Counted from the first letter of the stretch, positions 1 to 5,767 are shown. The stretch is DNA of 6,557 nucleotides from Pseudomonadota bacterium (GCA_021808985.1 JAKBAQ010000158.1:1-6557), one strand, 5' to 3'. The notes: generated by a model not told the origin, from the sequence alone. Made by a program: numbers and translations.

Positions 1-1234
1 CCATGCACCCTGTCGGCCCGCTGGAAAGCCGGCTGCAGGCATCCACCGCATCCGCGCGCTGCAGCCCCACCACGCGGGCACGGTATTCCACATGCCCCTC
101 ACTCGTCACTGACATCACAATAGGCCGTCCGTTCACCAGCATCTGCACCGCGGAAAGCTCAGCCAGCCCCAGCGCCGCCCGCGCGTTGGAGGGCGTGTCA
201 TAAGCGCCAACCTGAATCCCCCAGCCATGGCTGGCGGCCGGCACATAATCAGGCTGCGGCCTTGGCTGGGCCTGCGCCTGATAATGCGGCTGCGCTTGCG
301 GCTGGTAGCGCGGCGGCGGCGCCGTGGTGTCGGCCATCGCCGCGGGTATGATGGAGAATGAAGGATGCGGCGCGGGCGGCGGCGGCGGCTCGGGAATGGG
401 CGCCGGCGCGGCAATCGGCGCCGCGGCCACCGGCGCGGGTGAATACACCGCCGAAACCGGCGCCGCCGGCGGCGCGATCGAGGCAACCTCCTCCGGCGCC
501 AGCGGGTTCTGCTGCACATGCGGTGCCGGCGCATCCGGGGTAAAGCCCGGCGGCAGAATCCCCGGCACCTCGGAGGCGGGCAGCGTGTTCAAAGCCAGCT
601 GGTCAGCCTCGGAGCGGTGCACCGGATAATATCCCTGAATATTCGGCGCGATCATGGCGACATAGTTGATCGTCTCTTCCGGCAGCGGAGTATGGTAGTT
701 CATGTAGTCATCCAGCCGCCCCGGCCCGGCATTATACGCCGCCAGAAACCCCGGCGAGCCGTAAATCTGGTACATTTCATGAATATAAGCGGTCCCCGCC
801 ATGATATTATCATACGGGTTGAACGGATCCTCCCCCAGCCCGTAGCGCGAGGCCATCTCCTGATACGTCGTGGGCTCCAGCTGCATCAGCCCCATCGCCC
901 CGGCGGCGGAAACCGTAAGCTGCCCGTCAATATACTCATTCCCGCCGGATTCAACGCGCATAACCTGGCGTATCCAGGTCTGCGGCACATCAAACCGCGT
1001 GGCCGCAAGGCTTATATAAGGCCCCCAAGGGTCGCTCGGCGGGCCCGGCGGCGCGTAATTCCCATGCGCATGGGTGCGGTAATAGTCCAATGAATATCCC
1101 GTCTGCGCGGTCTGCGCGCCGCCCGCGCAGGCCGAGAGCAGGGCCAGCCCGGCGCAGCCCAGCGCCAGCCTAACGCGGCTGCCATAATAGCCAGGCCCCG
1201 CCACCACAGGCCAGAAACGGTCTTTTGCGCTCAC
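1..1234 (-). CDS. Lytic transglycosylase (SLT) lipoprotein with C-terminal SPOR domain, 3' end missing
   Basis: Predicted envelope lipoprotein that cleaves peptidoglycan glycan strands and binds septal or denuded peptidoglycan. The frame is open for 411 codons and leaves the window before a stop. Start chosen: GTG at 1234, eight bases after GGAGG. The N-terminus has a hydrophobic stretch ending in lipobox LSAC, with Cys36 as the likely lipidation site. The SLT domain spans about residues 70-200: catalytic Glu95 in VESGG, then GAMGLMQLEP (112-121) and AAYNAGPGRL (165-174), the hallmark motifs of Slt70/MltC-type enzymes. Residues about 205-336 form a Pro/Ala/Gln-rich linker, including five prolines at 283-287. 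Residues 337-411 begin GWGIQVGAYD and resemble a SPOR domain, probably nearly complete. The gene is divergent from the lipoprotein gene at 1502. Family assignment is firm; the physiological role is inferred. Confidence 0.92.
   Translation of the reverse strand, partial: MSAKDRFWPVVAGPGYYGSRVRLALGCAGLALLSACAGGAQTAQTGYSLDYYRTHAHGNYAPPGPPSDPWGPYISLAATRFDVPQTWIRQVMRVESGGNEYIDGQLTVSAAGAMGLMQLEPTTYQEMASRYGLGEDPFNPYDNIMAGTAYIHEMYQIYGSPGFLAAYNAGPGRLDDYMNYHTPLPEETINYVAMIAPNIQGYYPVHRSEADQLALNTLPASEVPGILPPGFTPDAPAPHVQQNPLAPEEVASIAPPAAPVSAVYSPAPVAAAPIAAPAPIPEPPPPPAPHPSFSIIPAAMADTTAPPPRYQPQAQPHYQAQAQPRPQPDYVPAASHGWGIQVGAYDTPSNARAALGLAELSAVQMLVNGRPIVMSVTSEGHVEYRARVVGLQRADAVDACSRLSSGPTGCM
375..389 (-). repeat. 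(GGC)5 trinucleotide run in the transglycosylase linker
   Basis: Five tandem GGC units on the plus strand, read as CCG proline codons on the coding strand. They encode most of the P283-P287 run within the low-complexity Pro/Ala linker. Such a run could vary in length by slippage in whole codons, changing linker length without breaking the frame. That is inference from the repeat structure; one sequence shows no variation. Confidence 0.6.
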
Positions 1235-1242
1235 AACCCAAG

Positions 1243-1247
1243 CCTCC
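1243..1247 (-). promoter_or_regulatory. Shine-Dalgarno site for the lytic transglycosylase
   Basis: On the minus strand this reads GGAGG and lies eight bases before the GTG at 1234. It decides the start: the frame stays open further upstream and contains other GTG codons, for example one five codons earlier, but only the GTG at 1234 has a well-spaced ribosome binding site. It also leaves a sensible n-region before the lipobox. Confidence 0.7.
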
Positions 1248-1347
1248 ACTTTTCTCGCCGTCAGCCACGCGGCGGCTTCGCGCGCCACGGGCCTCCAGCA
1301 TTGCGCGGGCAGATCAGGCGGCCACGCATCAGACAAACCACATCACC

Positions 1348-1368
1348 AAAGCCGCTGCGCGCGGCTTT
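1348..1368. other. GC-rich hairpin in the 267-base divergent intergenic region
   Basis: A perfect 8-base inverted repeat, AAAGCCGC (1348-1355) and GCGGCTTT (1361-1368), is separated by the 5-base loop TGCGC. It lies between the divergent transglycosylase (start 1234) and lipoprotein (start 1502) genes. The arm ends give three A/T bases on either strand, so it resembles a weak bidirectional terminator, but there is no real U-tract. It could equally be a leader hairpin for the minus-strand gene. Elsewhere in 1235-1501 I see no convincing gene. The stretch from about 1380 to 1460 is less GC-rich and is where a promoter for the 1502 gene would be expected, but no clear -35/-10 pair stands out. 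Confidence 0.35.
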
Positions 1369-1501
1369 CGCATGCTGCCGTCATCTTGCACGTATCCTGC
1401 TCAATAACGGCTTAAACAAGGCACCGTAACCCATTAAGCTAGAACATAAGTTACAGCAAGGAAAACTTCCGCCCCGCCCCGCTATCTCGCCCCGGCCCGC
1501 G

Positions 1502-1903
1502 ATGATACACAGGCGCATGCGCCACCCCTCCTCCGCCCCGCTGAAAAACATCTGCCTGCTCCTGCTCAGCACCCTGCCCCTGCTCGCCGGCTGCGCCGCG
1601 CAGCCCGCCCTGCGGCCCACGGCGCAAACCTCTCCGCTCAACGGGCGCATGAGCAGCGGCACCGTGGTCGCCGTGCGCGCCGTCAATGTTTCCGCCAAAA
1701 ACACCGCGCTCAGCCTTGTGCTCACCAGCCTCGGCCAACCCCCCGCCAGCGACCCTCCGCCCGCCCAGGAAGTCATCATCCGCCGTCAGGATTCCAGCAT
1801 CGTCTCCGTGGTTGAAACCCCGCAGCCCGGCCAGCCCGCCTTCGCGCCGGGCACCCGGGTCAGCATCGCCGAAGCCGCGGCAACCGTGGTGCGTCCTCAA
1901 TAA
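1502..1903 (+). CDS. Small lipoprotein, SlyB-like but lacking the glycine zipper
   Basis: Predicted lipoprotein of 133 residues (128 if Met6, ATG at 1517, is the start). Neither start has a good Shine-Dalgarno site. A hydrophobic core (about 17-29) ends in lipobox LLAGC with Cys31, so processing by signal peptidase II is expected. After a short linker, GTVVAVRAVNVSA (53-65) resembles the GxVxxVRxV strand of SlyB/PcpY-type outer-membrane lipoproteins. Residues 90-123 (EVIIRRQDSSIVSVVE, then FAPGTRVSI) resemble their C-terminal strand pattern, an R-x-D-D-G-like turn followed by x-x-G-x-R-V. SlyB proteins normally carry a Gly-rich membrane-inserting zipper between these parts; here it is replaced by about 25 residues rich in Leu, Ser and Pro. 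Lipoprotein status is well supported; the SlyB relationship is inferred from pattern, and function is unknown. Confidence 0.8.
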   Translation: MIHRRMRHPSSAPLKNICLLLLSTLPLLAGCAAQPALRPTAQTSPLNGRMSSGTVVAVRAVNVSAKNTALSLVLTSLGQPPASDPPPAQEVIIRRQDSSIVSVVETPQPGQPAFAPGTRVSIAEAAATVVRPQ

Positions 1904-1925
1904 TTCGCGAGAACGGCTTAACAAC

Positions 1926-1954
1926 TTGTCATGTGCCCCCAGGCGGTTGATGCT
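1926..1954 (+). promoter_or_regulatory. Weak candidate sigma-70-type promoter before the permease
   Basis: TTGTCA (1926-1931) matches five of six bases of a consensus -35. GATGCT (1949-1954), 17 bases further on, is a poor -10 with three of six matches. If real, transcription would start near 1961 and give a leader of roughly 27 bases before the permease start at 1988. The permease might instead be read from upstream with the lipoprotein gene, since only 84 bases separate them and no terminator is visible. Confidence 0.2.
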
Positions 1955-1975
1955 GCCCCGCCATTCCGCTATCGC

Positions 1976-1981
1976 GAAGGG
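1976..1981 (+). promoter_or_regulatory. Shine-Dalgarno site that sets the permease start
   Basis: GAAGGG ends six bases before the ATG at 1988. The frame is open back to an ATG at 1931, and there is another ATG at 1982. The first has no ribosome binding site, and the second directly abuts this one, so 1988 is the best start. Confidence 0.65.
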
Positions 1982-1987
1982 ATGAAC

Positions 1988-2881
1988 ATGATTGCGCCAG
2001 ACCAGGGGCAGGCCGCGGTTGAGATTTCTCACGCCGCCAACACATCTGGCCGGCCGGTCACCATCATGGCCAGCCGTAGCTGGCGCGGCCGCCTCGCCCT
2101 CGCCGGGGCTGACCTTGCCGAAACACTGCGCCTCTGGCCCCTGGTCTGGACCCTGAGCCTCCTCGACATCAGGCTGCGCTACCGCGGCTCACTGCTCGGC
2201 CCCTTCTGGCTCACCCTCTCCACCGCGGTGATGATCGGCGCCATCGGCTTTTTATATTCCCGCCTGTTCCACCAGAACATCTCGGCCTATCTGCCGTTCC
2301 TCTCAATTTCCCTGGTGCTGTGGAACTTCATCAGCACCGTCACGTCCGACGGCTGCATCTGCTTCACCCAGTCCGAGGGCATGATCCGCGCGATGCGCAT
2401 GCCGCTCTCCCTGCACGCCGCCCGCGCGGTCCTGCGCAACATCCTGGTGCTGGCGCACAACATCGTCGTCATCGCCGTCGTCTTCGCGGTGTTCCACACC
2501 GTGCCCAGCCTGGCCAGCTTCAGCCTGCTCCCCGCCGCCGCCCTCTGGGTGGTTGACGCCATGGCCCTCACCCTCCTGCTCGGCGCCTTCGGCACCCGCT
2601 TTCGCGACATTCCGCCAATCGTCGCCAGCGTGGTGCAAATCGCCTTCTACATCACCCCCATCATGTGGAACCCCGCGATGCTGACTCATCGCGGCCTCAG
2701 CGATGTGCTGGTAACCTGGAACCCCTTCTACGCCCTGCTTGAAATCATGCGCGCCCCCCTGCTCGGCGGCCCGCTCAACCACGCCGCCTGGACCGCCGCA
2801 CTCGGCTACTCCGCCGCCCTGGTGCTGCTGGCGGGCGCCGTCTTCGCCCGCACGCGCGCGCGCATCGCCTATTGGGTGTAG
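1988..2881 (+). CDS. ABC-2 type polysaccharide export permease (Wzm/KpsM/TagG family)
   Basis: Inner-membrane subunit of an ABC exporter for a lipid-linked or surface polysaccharide; 297 residues from the ATG at 1988, a usual family length. A cytoplasmic N-terminal region of about 50 residues leads to the amphipathic DIRLRYRGSLLGPFWLTLS segment (60-78), the family signature. About six membrane spans follow, near 72-93, 102-122, 150-170, 178-202, 210-229 and 265-287. Other family-typical pieces are FTQSEGMIRAMRMPLSLH (126-143), GTRFRDIPPIV (202-212) and TWNPFYALLEIMRAPLLG (243-260). The stop lies two bases before the ATG of the ATPase gene, so the two subunits are almost certainly co-translated. 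Which glycan is exported cannot be told: no glycosyltransferase or sugar-nucleotide gene is in the window. Family call is firm. Confidence 0.93.
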   Translation: MIAPDQGQAAVEISHAANTSGRPVTIMASRSWRGRLALAGADLAETLRLWPLVWTLSLLDIRLRYRGSLLGPFWLTLSTAVMIGAIGFLYSRLFHQNISAYLPFLSISLVLWNFISTVTSDGCICFTQSEGMIRAMRMPLSLHAARAVLRNILVLAHNIVVIAVVFAVFHTVPSLASFSLLPAAALWVVDAMALTLLLGAFGTRFRDIPPIVASVVQIAFYITPIMWNPAMLTHRGLSDVLVTWNPFYALLEIMRAPLLGGPLNHAAWTAALGYSAALVLLAGAVFARTRARIAYWV

Positions 2882-2883
2882 CC

Positions 2884-3666
2884 ATGGCCCAGCTGCGCAT
2901 TGAGAACGTCTCCGTCCGCTTCCCGCTCTATCATGGCGAGAGCCGCAGCCTGAAGAAAACCGTGTTCGCCGCCGCCTCCGGCCGCCTGGGCGAAGACCGC
3001 AAGCACCGTCTGGTGGTCGAGGCACTGCGCGATGTCTCCTTCTCCCTGCGCAGCGGCGAGCGCCTCGGCTTCATCGGCGCCAACGGCGCCGGCAAGACCA
3101 CCCTGCTGCGCAGCATGGCCGGCATTTACGAGCCGGTACGCGGCCGCATCGTCATTGACGGCGCGGTCACCGCCCTGCTTGACGCCAACCAGGGCATGAA
3201 CCTGGAAATGACCGGCCGCGAGAACATCCGCCTGCGCGGCCTCTTCAACGGGCTCAACGAAGCCCAGATCAAGCAGCTGCAGCTTGACGTAGCCGCCTTC
3301 GCCGGGCTCGCCCAGTTCCTGGAGCTGCCCGTGCGCACCTACAGCTCAGGCATGATCGTGCGCCTCGGCTTCGCCCTGGCCACCGCCATCAAGCCGCAGA
3401 TTCTCCTCATGGATGAATGGATCCTGGCCGGTGACGCCGCCTTCATGGCCAAGGCCCGCCACCGCCTGGAAACCATGGTGCGCGGCGCGGAAATCCTCGT
3501 CTTGTCCTCCCATAACGCCGATGTCATCCTGCGCTGGTGCAACCGGGTCATCTGGATGGATAGCGGGCAGATCAAGGCTGACGGCCACCCCGAGGAAGTC
3601 CTGGCCGCCTACCTCCCGCCCGAGCAGTTCGCCCACGCCATGGCCGCCGCTGAAGACGCCGTCTGA
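2884..3666 (+). CDS. ABC exporter ATPase (Wzt/KpsT/TagH family), short form
   Basis: Nucleotide-binding subunit for the permease just upstream; 260 residues from the ATG at 2884. Visible motifs: Walker A GANGAGKTT (65-73), the family-specific DANQGMNLEMTGRENI segment (100-115), ABC signature YSSGM (153-157), Walker B ILLMDEW (173-179) and H-loop His210 in LSSHN. Residues 13-45 (starting FPLYHGESRSLKK) form the insertion before the Walker A typical of O-antigen and teichoic-acid exporters. The protein ends soon after the ATPase domain, so it lacks the C-terminal glycan-binding domain of Wzt proteins such as E. coli O8/O9a, and resembles KpsT or short TagH forms. A TTG at 2872 overlaps the permease stop and is a less likely start. 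No strong Shine-Dalgarno site is present; translation probably relies on reinitiation across the 2-base gap. Confidence 0.93.
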   Translation: MAQLRIENVSVRFPLYHGESRSLKKTVFAAASGRLGEDRKHRLVVEALRDVSFSLRSGERLGFIGANGAGKTTLLRSMAGIYEPVRGRIVIDGAVTALLDANQGMNLEMTGRENIRLRGLFNGLNEAQIKQLQLDVAAFAGLAQFLELPVRTYSSGMIVRLGFALATAIKPQILLMDEWILAGDAAFMAKARHRLETMVRGAEILVLSSHNADVILRWCNRVIWMDSGQIKADGHPEEVLAAYLPPEQFAHAMAAAEDAV

Positions 3667-3808
3667 CCCCACCCAACACCGCGAGAACCCTTCAATGCCG
3701 CCGCGCCCCTCCCGCCAGCCCACACCCCCCAAAGCGCGGCCCCGCTGGAGCCTGATCACCTTGCGTCAATCCTGCTCCAGCCATATTTTTAAAATCAGTT
3801 TCATTGGC

Positions 3809-3836
3809 TTGGGTCGAATCCGCCGATTCGATCCAA
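3809..3836. promoter_or_regulatory. Inverted repeat (possible operator or leader hairpin) before the aminotransferase
   Basis: Arms TTGGGTCGAATC (3809-3820) and GATTCGATCCAA (3825-3836) flank the 4-base spacer CGCC. They pair over 12 positions with one mismatch, which would be a G-U pair in RNA. The second arm ends 20 bases before the ATG at 3857. No T-run follows on either strand, so this is not a typical intrinsic terminator for the ATPase gene. Just upstream, 3783-3803 is strikingly AT-rich for this genome (TATTTTTAAAAT), as expected near a promoter. A weak promoter match (TTGGCT 3804-3809, 17 bases, TTCGAT 3827-3832) would place the repeat on top of it, fitting a repressor operator. The repeat is directly visible; its role is inference. 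The rest of 3667-3856 shows nothing I can support. Confidence 0.5.
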
Positions 3837-3856
3837 CCCAACATTGATCTAGCGCC

Positions 3857-4711
3857 ATGGCCGCGATCGCCTATGTGAACGGACGCTACCTCCCGCTGCG
3901 CGCGGCATCCGTGAATATCGAGGATCGCGGCTTCCAGTTCGGCGACGGCATCTACGAGGTGCTCTACGTCCACAACCACCACCTTGCCGACGCTGACCTG
4001 CACCTCGCCCGCCTCACCCGCAGCCTGGGCGAAATCGGTCTGCGCCAGCCGCTCGCCCCCGCCGCCCTGCGCGTCATCATCCGCGAGGTGCTGCGCCGCA
4101 ACCGCGTGAGCACCGGCCTCGTCTACATGCAGATAACCCGCGGCACCGCCCGGCGAGACCATCCCTTCCCCACCATCCCGGTGCGCCCCAGCCTGGTCAT
4201 CACCGCGCGTCCCCGCCCCGCCCCCCCGGCTGACATCGCAAGCTGGGCCGCCGCCGCCATCACCCTGCCCGATGAGCGCTGGGCGCGCTGCGACATCAAA
4301 TCCACCAACCTTCTGCCCAACGTGCTGGCCCGCCAGCAAGCCCGGCTCGCCGGCGCCTATGAGGCCATCCTGTACGACAGCGAAGGCCTCATCACCGAAG
4401 GCGCCGCCAGCAACGTATGGATCGTCGACGCCGCCGGCACGCTGCGCACCCGCCCGCTCGGCCCAAGCATCCTGCCCGGCTGCACCCGCGCGGCGGTGCT
4501 GGAGCTTCTGCGCAACGCCGACATCCCCTTCGCGCAAACCCCCTTCACGCTGGAGGCTCTGCGCACCGCGCGCGAAATCTTCCTCACCAGCGCCACCTCC
4601 TTCGTCAAACCCATCACCCGGCTTAACGGCGTCAGCCTCGGCAACGGCCATCCCGGCCCCGTCGCCACGCTGCTGCTGGAGCATTACCTGCAACATCTCA
4701 GGGCGCCATGA
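3857..4711 (+). CDS. D-amino-acid aminotransferase (class IV PLP enzyme)
   Basis: Predicted cytosolic PLP enzyme (EC 2.6.1.21) exchanging amino groups between D-amino acids, such as D-Ala and D-Glu, and 2-oxo acids; 284 residues, normal for fold-type IV. Compared from memory with the Bacillus sp. YM-1 enzyme, key positions are kept: Tyr33 in FGDGIYEV (Bacillus Y31), the D-substrate carboxylate trap Arg100 and His102 in TRGTARRDHPFP (R98/H100), PLP lysine Lys148 in RCDIKSTNLL (K145), and Glu181 in TEGAASNV (E177). The RxH pair and CDIKS context favour a D-amino-acid enzyme over branched-chain aminotransferase or aminodeoxychorismate lyase. No strong Shine-Dalgarno site precedes the ATG; the start fits the family's N-terminus. 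The TGA overlaps the next gene's ATG, so the two are coupled. Substrate range is not proved by sequence. Confidence 0.9.
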   Translation: MAAIAYVNGRYLPLRAASVNIEDRGFQFGDGIYEVLYVHNHHLADADLHLARLTRSLGEIGLRQPLAPAALRVIIREVLRRNRVSTGLVYMQITRGTARRDHPFPTIPVRPSLVITARPRPAPPADIASWAAAAITLPDERWARCDIKSTNLLPNVLARQQARLAGAYEAILYDSEGLITEGAASNVWIVDAAGTLRTRPLGPSILPGCTRAAVLELLRNADIPFAQTPFTLEALRTAREIFLTSATSFVKPITRLNGVSLGNGHPGPVATLLLEHYLQHLRAP

Positions 4712-5337
4712 CCATTCAAACCATGTACAACCCCCCCGCCTTCACCGAGAACGACCCCGCCGAGCTCCAGGCCATCATGCGCGCCGCCTCGCTGCCGGTG
4801 CTCATCTCGCCCGGCAAATCCGGCCTGCTCGCCACCCACCTGCCCCTGCTGTTCGAGGCGCCAAACCGCCTGATCGGCCACGTCGCCCGCGCCAACTCGC
4901 ATTGGCGTGAATTCGACCCCACCGCCCCCTCGCTGGCCATCTTCACCGCCGCCGACGGCTATATCAGCCCCTCTTTTTACCCAACCAAGGCCGAAACCGG
5001 CAAAGTGGTGCCAACCTGGAACTATCAGGCCGTCCACGCCACCGGGCAGCTGGAAATCACCGAAGACCCGGCAGAGCTCCTCGCCATCGTCACCCGCCTC
5101 ACCAACCACCATGAGAGCGGCCGTCCCGCCCCCTGGGCCGTCGCCGACGCCCCGGCTGATTTCATCGCCAGCCAGCTGAAGGGCATCATCGGCATCACCC
5201 TGCGCATCACCCTGCTCGAGGGCAAAAACAAGCTCAGCCAGAACCGCCTGAAGCAAGACCAAATCGGCGCCCTGGCCGGCGTCTCGCGGGAAAACCCGGC
5301 CCTGGCCGCGGCCATGCGCAAGGCCAACGGCTTGTAG
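4708..5337 (+). CDS. PaiB-family FMN-binding protein
   Basis: Member of the PaiB family (FMN-binding split-barrel fold), 209 residues, full length. Motifs in order: MYNPPAFTEND (6-16), GLLATHLPLLF (39-49), IGHVARANSHWREF (56-69), YISPSFYPTK (85-94), KVVPTWNYQAVHATG (99-113), WAVADAP (143-149) and GIIGITLRITLLEGKNKLSQNR (159-180), all characteristic. In Bacillus subtilis PaiB is described as a negative regulator of sporulation and protease genes, paired with the polyamine acetyltransferase PaiA. No PaiA is here, and most alphaproteobacterial homologues are uncharacterised; I see no helix-turn-helix. The ATG overlaps the aminotransferase stop (ATGA), with AGGG four bases ahead. A flavin-dependent or flavin-sensing job linked to the aminotransferase is possible but unproved. 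Confidence 0.92.
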   Translation: MTIQTMYNPPAFTENDPAELQAIMRAASLPVLISPGKSGLLATHLPLLFEAPNRLIGHVARANSHWREFDPTAPSLAIFTAADGYISPSFYPTKAETGKVVPTWNYQAVHATGQLEITEDPAELLAIVTRLTNHHESGRPAPWAVADAPADFIASQLKGIIGITLRITLLEGKNKLSQNRLKQDQIGALAGVSRENPALAAAMRKANGL

Positions 5338-5339
5338 TG

Positions 5340-5675
5340 CTAAACCAGCCTGCCCTCGAACGGCGGCAGATAATCCGCCGCGTCAAACTCCAGCACCCAT
5401 AAGTCCGGATCATAGGAAACCTGCTTCCTCACATAGGCGTCGGTGGCTTCCTCATTCACCGGCTCCGGCCCGGTGCCGCGCATCCAGGCCAGCGCCCCGC
5501 CCGGCTCGCGAAACTGTGTCAGCACCATATTGCCGCTCCGCCCGCGCAAAATCACCAGCACGCCGCCCGCATCGGCATCCCCCTTGCGGATAACCACGCC
5601 CGGCTTGTTGTCCGCGCTGCCCATCCGCAGCGCGGCCGCCACCCAGATTCCCGCCTTGATCCGTGGCTCACTCAT
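5340..5675 (-). CDS. DUF1491 family protein
   Basis: Small soluble protein of 111 residues, function unknown. It matches the remembered DUF1491 pattern of alphaproteobacteria: RIKAGIWVAAALRMGS (5-20), VVIRKGDADAGGVLVILRG (27-45), LAWMRGTG (62-69), a stretch of alternating acidic residues, then YVRKQVSYDPDLWVLEFD (81-98). There is no signal peptide or membrane span. The start at 5675 is set by AGGGA five bases upstream; a longer reading from the ATG at 5699 adds eight residues without a matching site. The gene converges on the PaiB gene with only two bases between the stop codons, and I see no terminator there. It is divergent from the binding-protein gene at 5775. Confidence 0.88.
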   Translation of the reverse strand: MSEPRIKAGIWVAAALRMGSADNKPGVVIRKGDADAGGVLVILRGRSGNMVLTQFREPGGALAWMRGTGPEPVNEEATDAYVRKQVSYDPDLWVLEFDAADYLPPFEGRLV

Positions 5676-5680
5676 GCTAA

Positions 5681-5685
5681 TCCCT
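5681..5685 (-). promoter_or_regulatory. Shine-Dalgarno site for the DUF1491 gene
   Basis: AGGGA on the minus strand, five bases before the ATG at 5675. It favours the shorter protein over an in-frame ATG at 5699 and over any longer frame running back into the binding-protein gene. Confidence 0.6.
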
Positions 5686-5761
5686 GATTTCAATAACATT
5701 TCGCGACGATACGACGCCACCCACCCTACTTTGCTCGGCGCCCGCCCCTTGCTCAAGCCCC

Positions 5762-5767
5762 AAGGAG
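5762..5767 (+). promoter_or_regulatory. Shine-Dalgarno site for the periplasmic binding protein
   Basis: AAGGAG, seven bases before the ATG at 5775: a near-consensus site that fixes the start. The rest of the 99-base divergent spacer (5676-5774) must hold promoters for both flanking genes, but I could not identify clear -35/-10 hexamers. Confidence 0.75.

Noticed and set aside
1225..1407. Possible 60-residue plus-strand small protein
   Set aside because: The composition is random-looking, there is no ribosome binding site, and it overlaps the start region of the minus-strand transglycosylase.
1412..1437. CtrA-type site (TTAA-N7-TTAA) from the two TTAA words at 1412 and 1434
   Set aside because: The words are 18 bases apart instead of 7, so they do not form the CtrA box.
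1931..1987. Permease start at the ATG at 1931 (19 extra residues)
   Set aside because: There is no ribosome binding site, and the added residues look like leader translation. GAAGGG correctly spaced to 1988 is better.
1451..2032. Minus-strand frame of 193 codons opposite the small lipoprotein
   Set aside because: The plus strand has a signal sequence and lipobox in the same place, while the minus-strand translation is Gly/Arg-rich without domains.
2303..3025. Long minus-strand open frame across the permease/ATPase junction
   Set aside because: Low-complexity Gly/Arg/His-rich translation that crosses two well-supported plus-strand genes; an artefact of high GC content.
3695..3847. Possible 50-residue basic small protein in the ATPase-aminotransferase gap
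   Set aside because: No ribosome binding site precedes it, its start is Pro/Arg-rich like other GC-rich chance frames, and it runs through the inverted repeat.
3692..4696. Long minus-strand open frame opposite the aminotransferase
   Set aside because: Its Gly/Asp/Ala/Gln-rich translation is typical of the antisense of GC-rich genes and has no recognisable motif. The plus strand encodes a clear aminotransferase.
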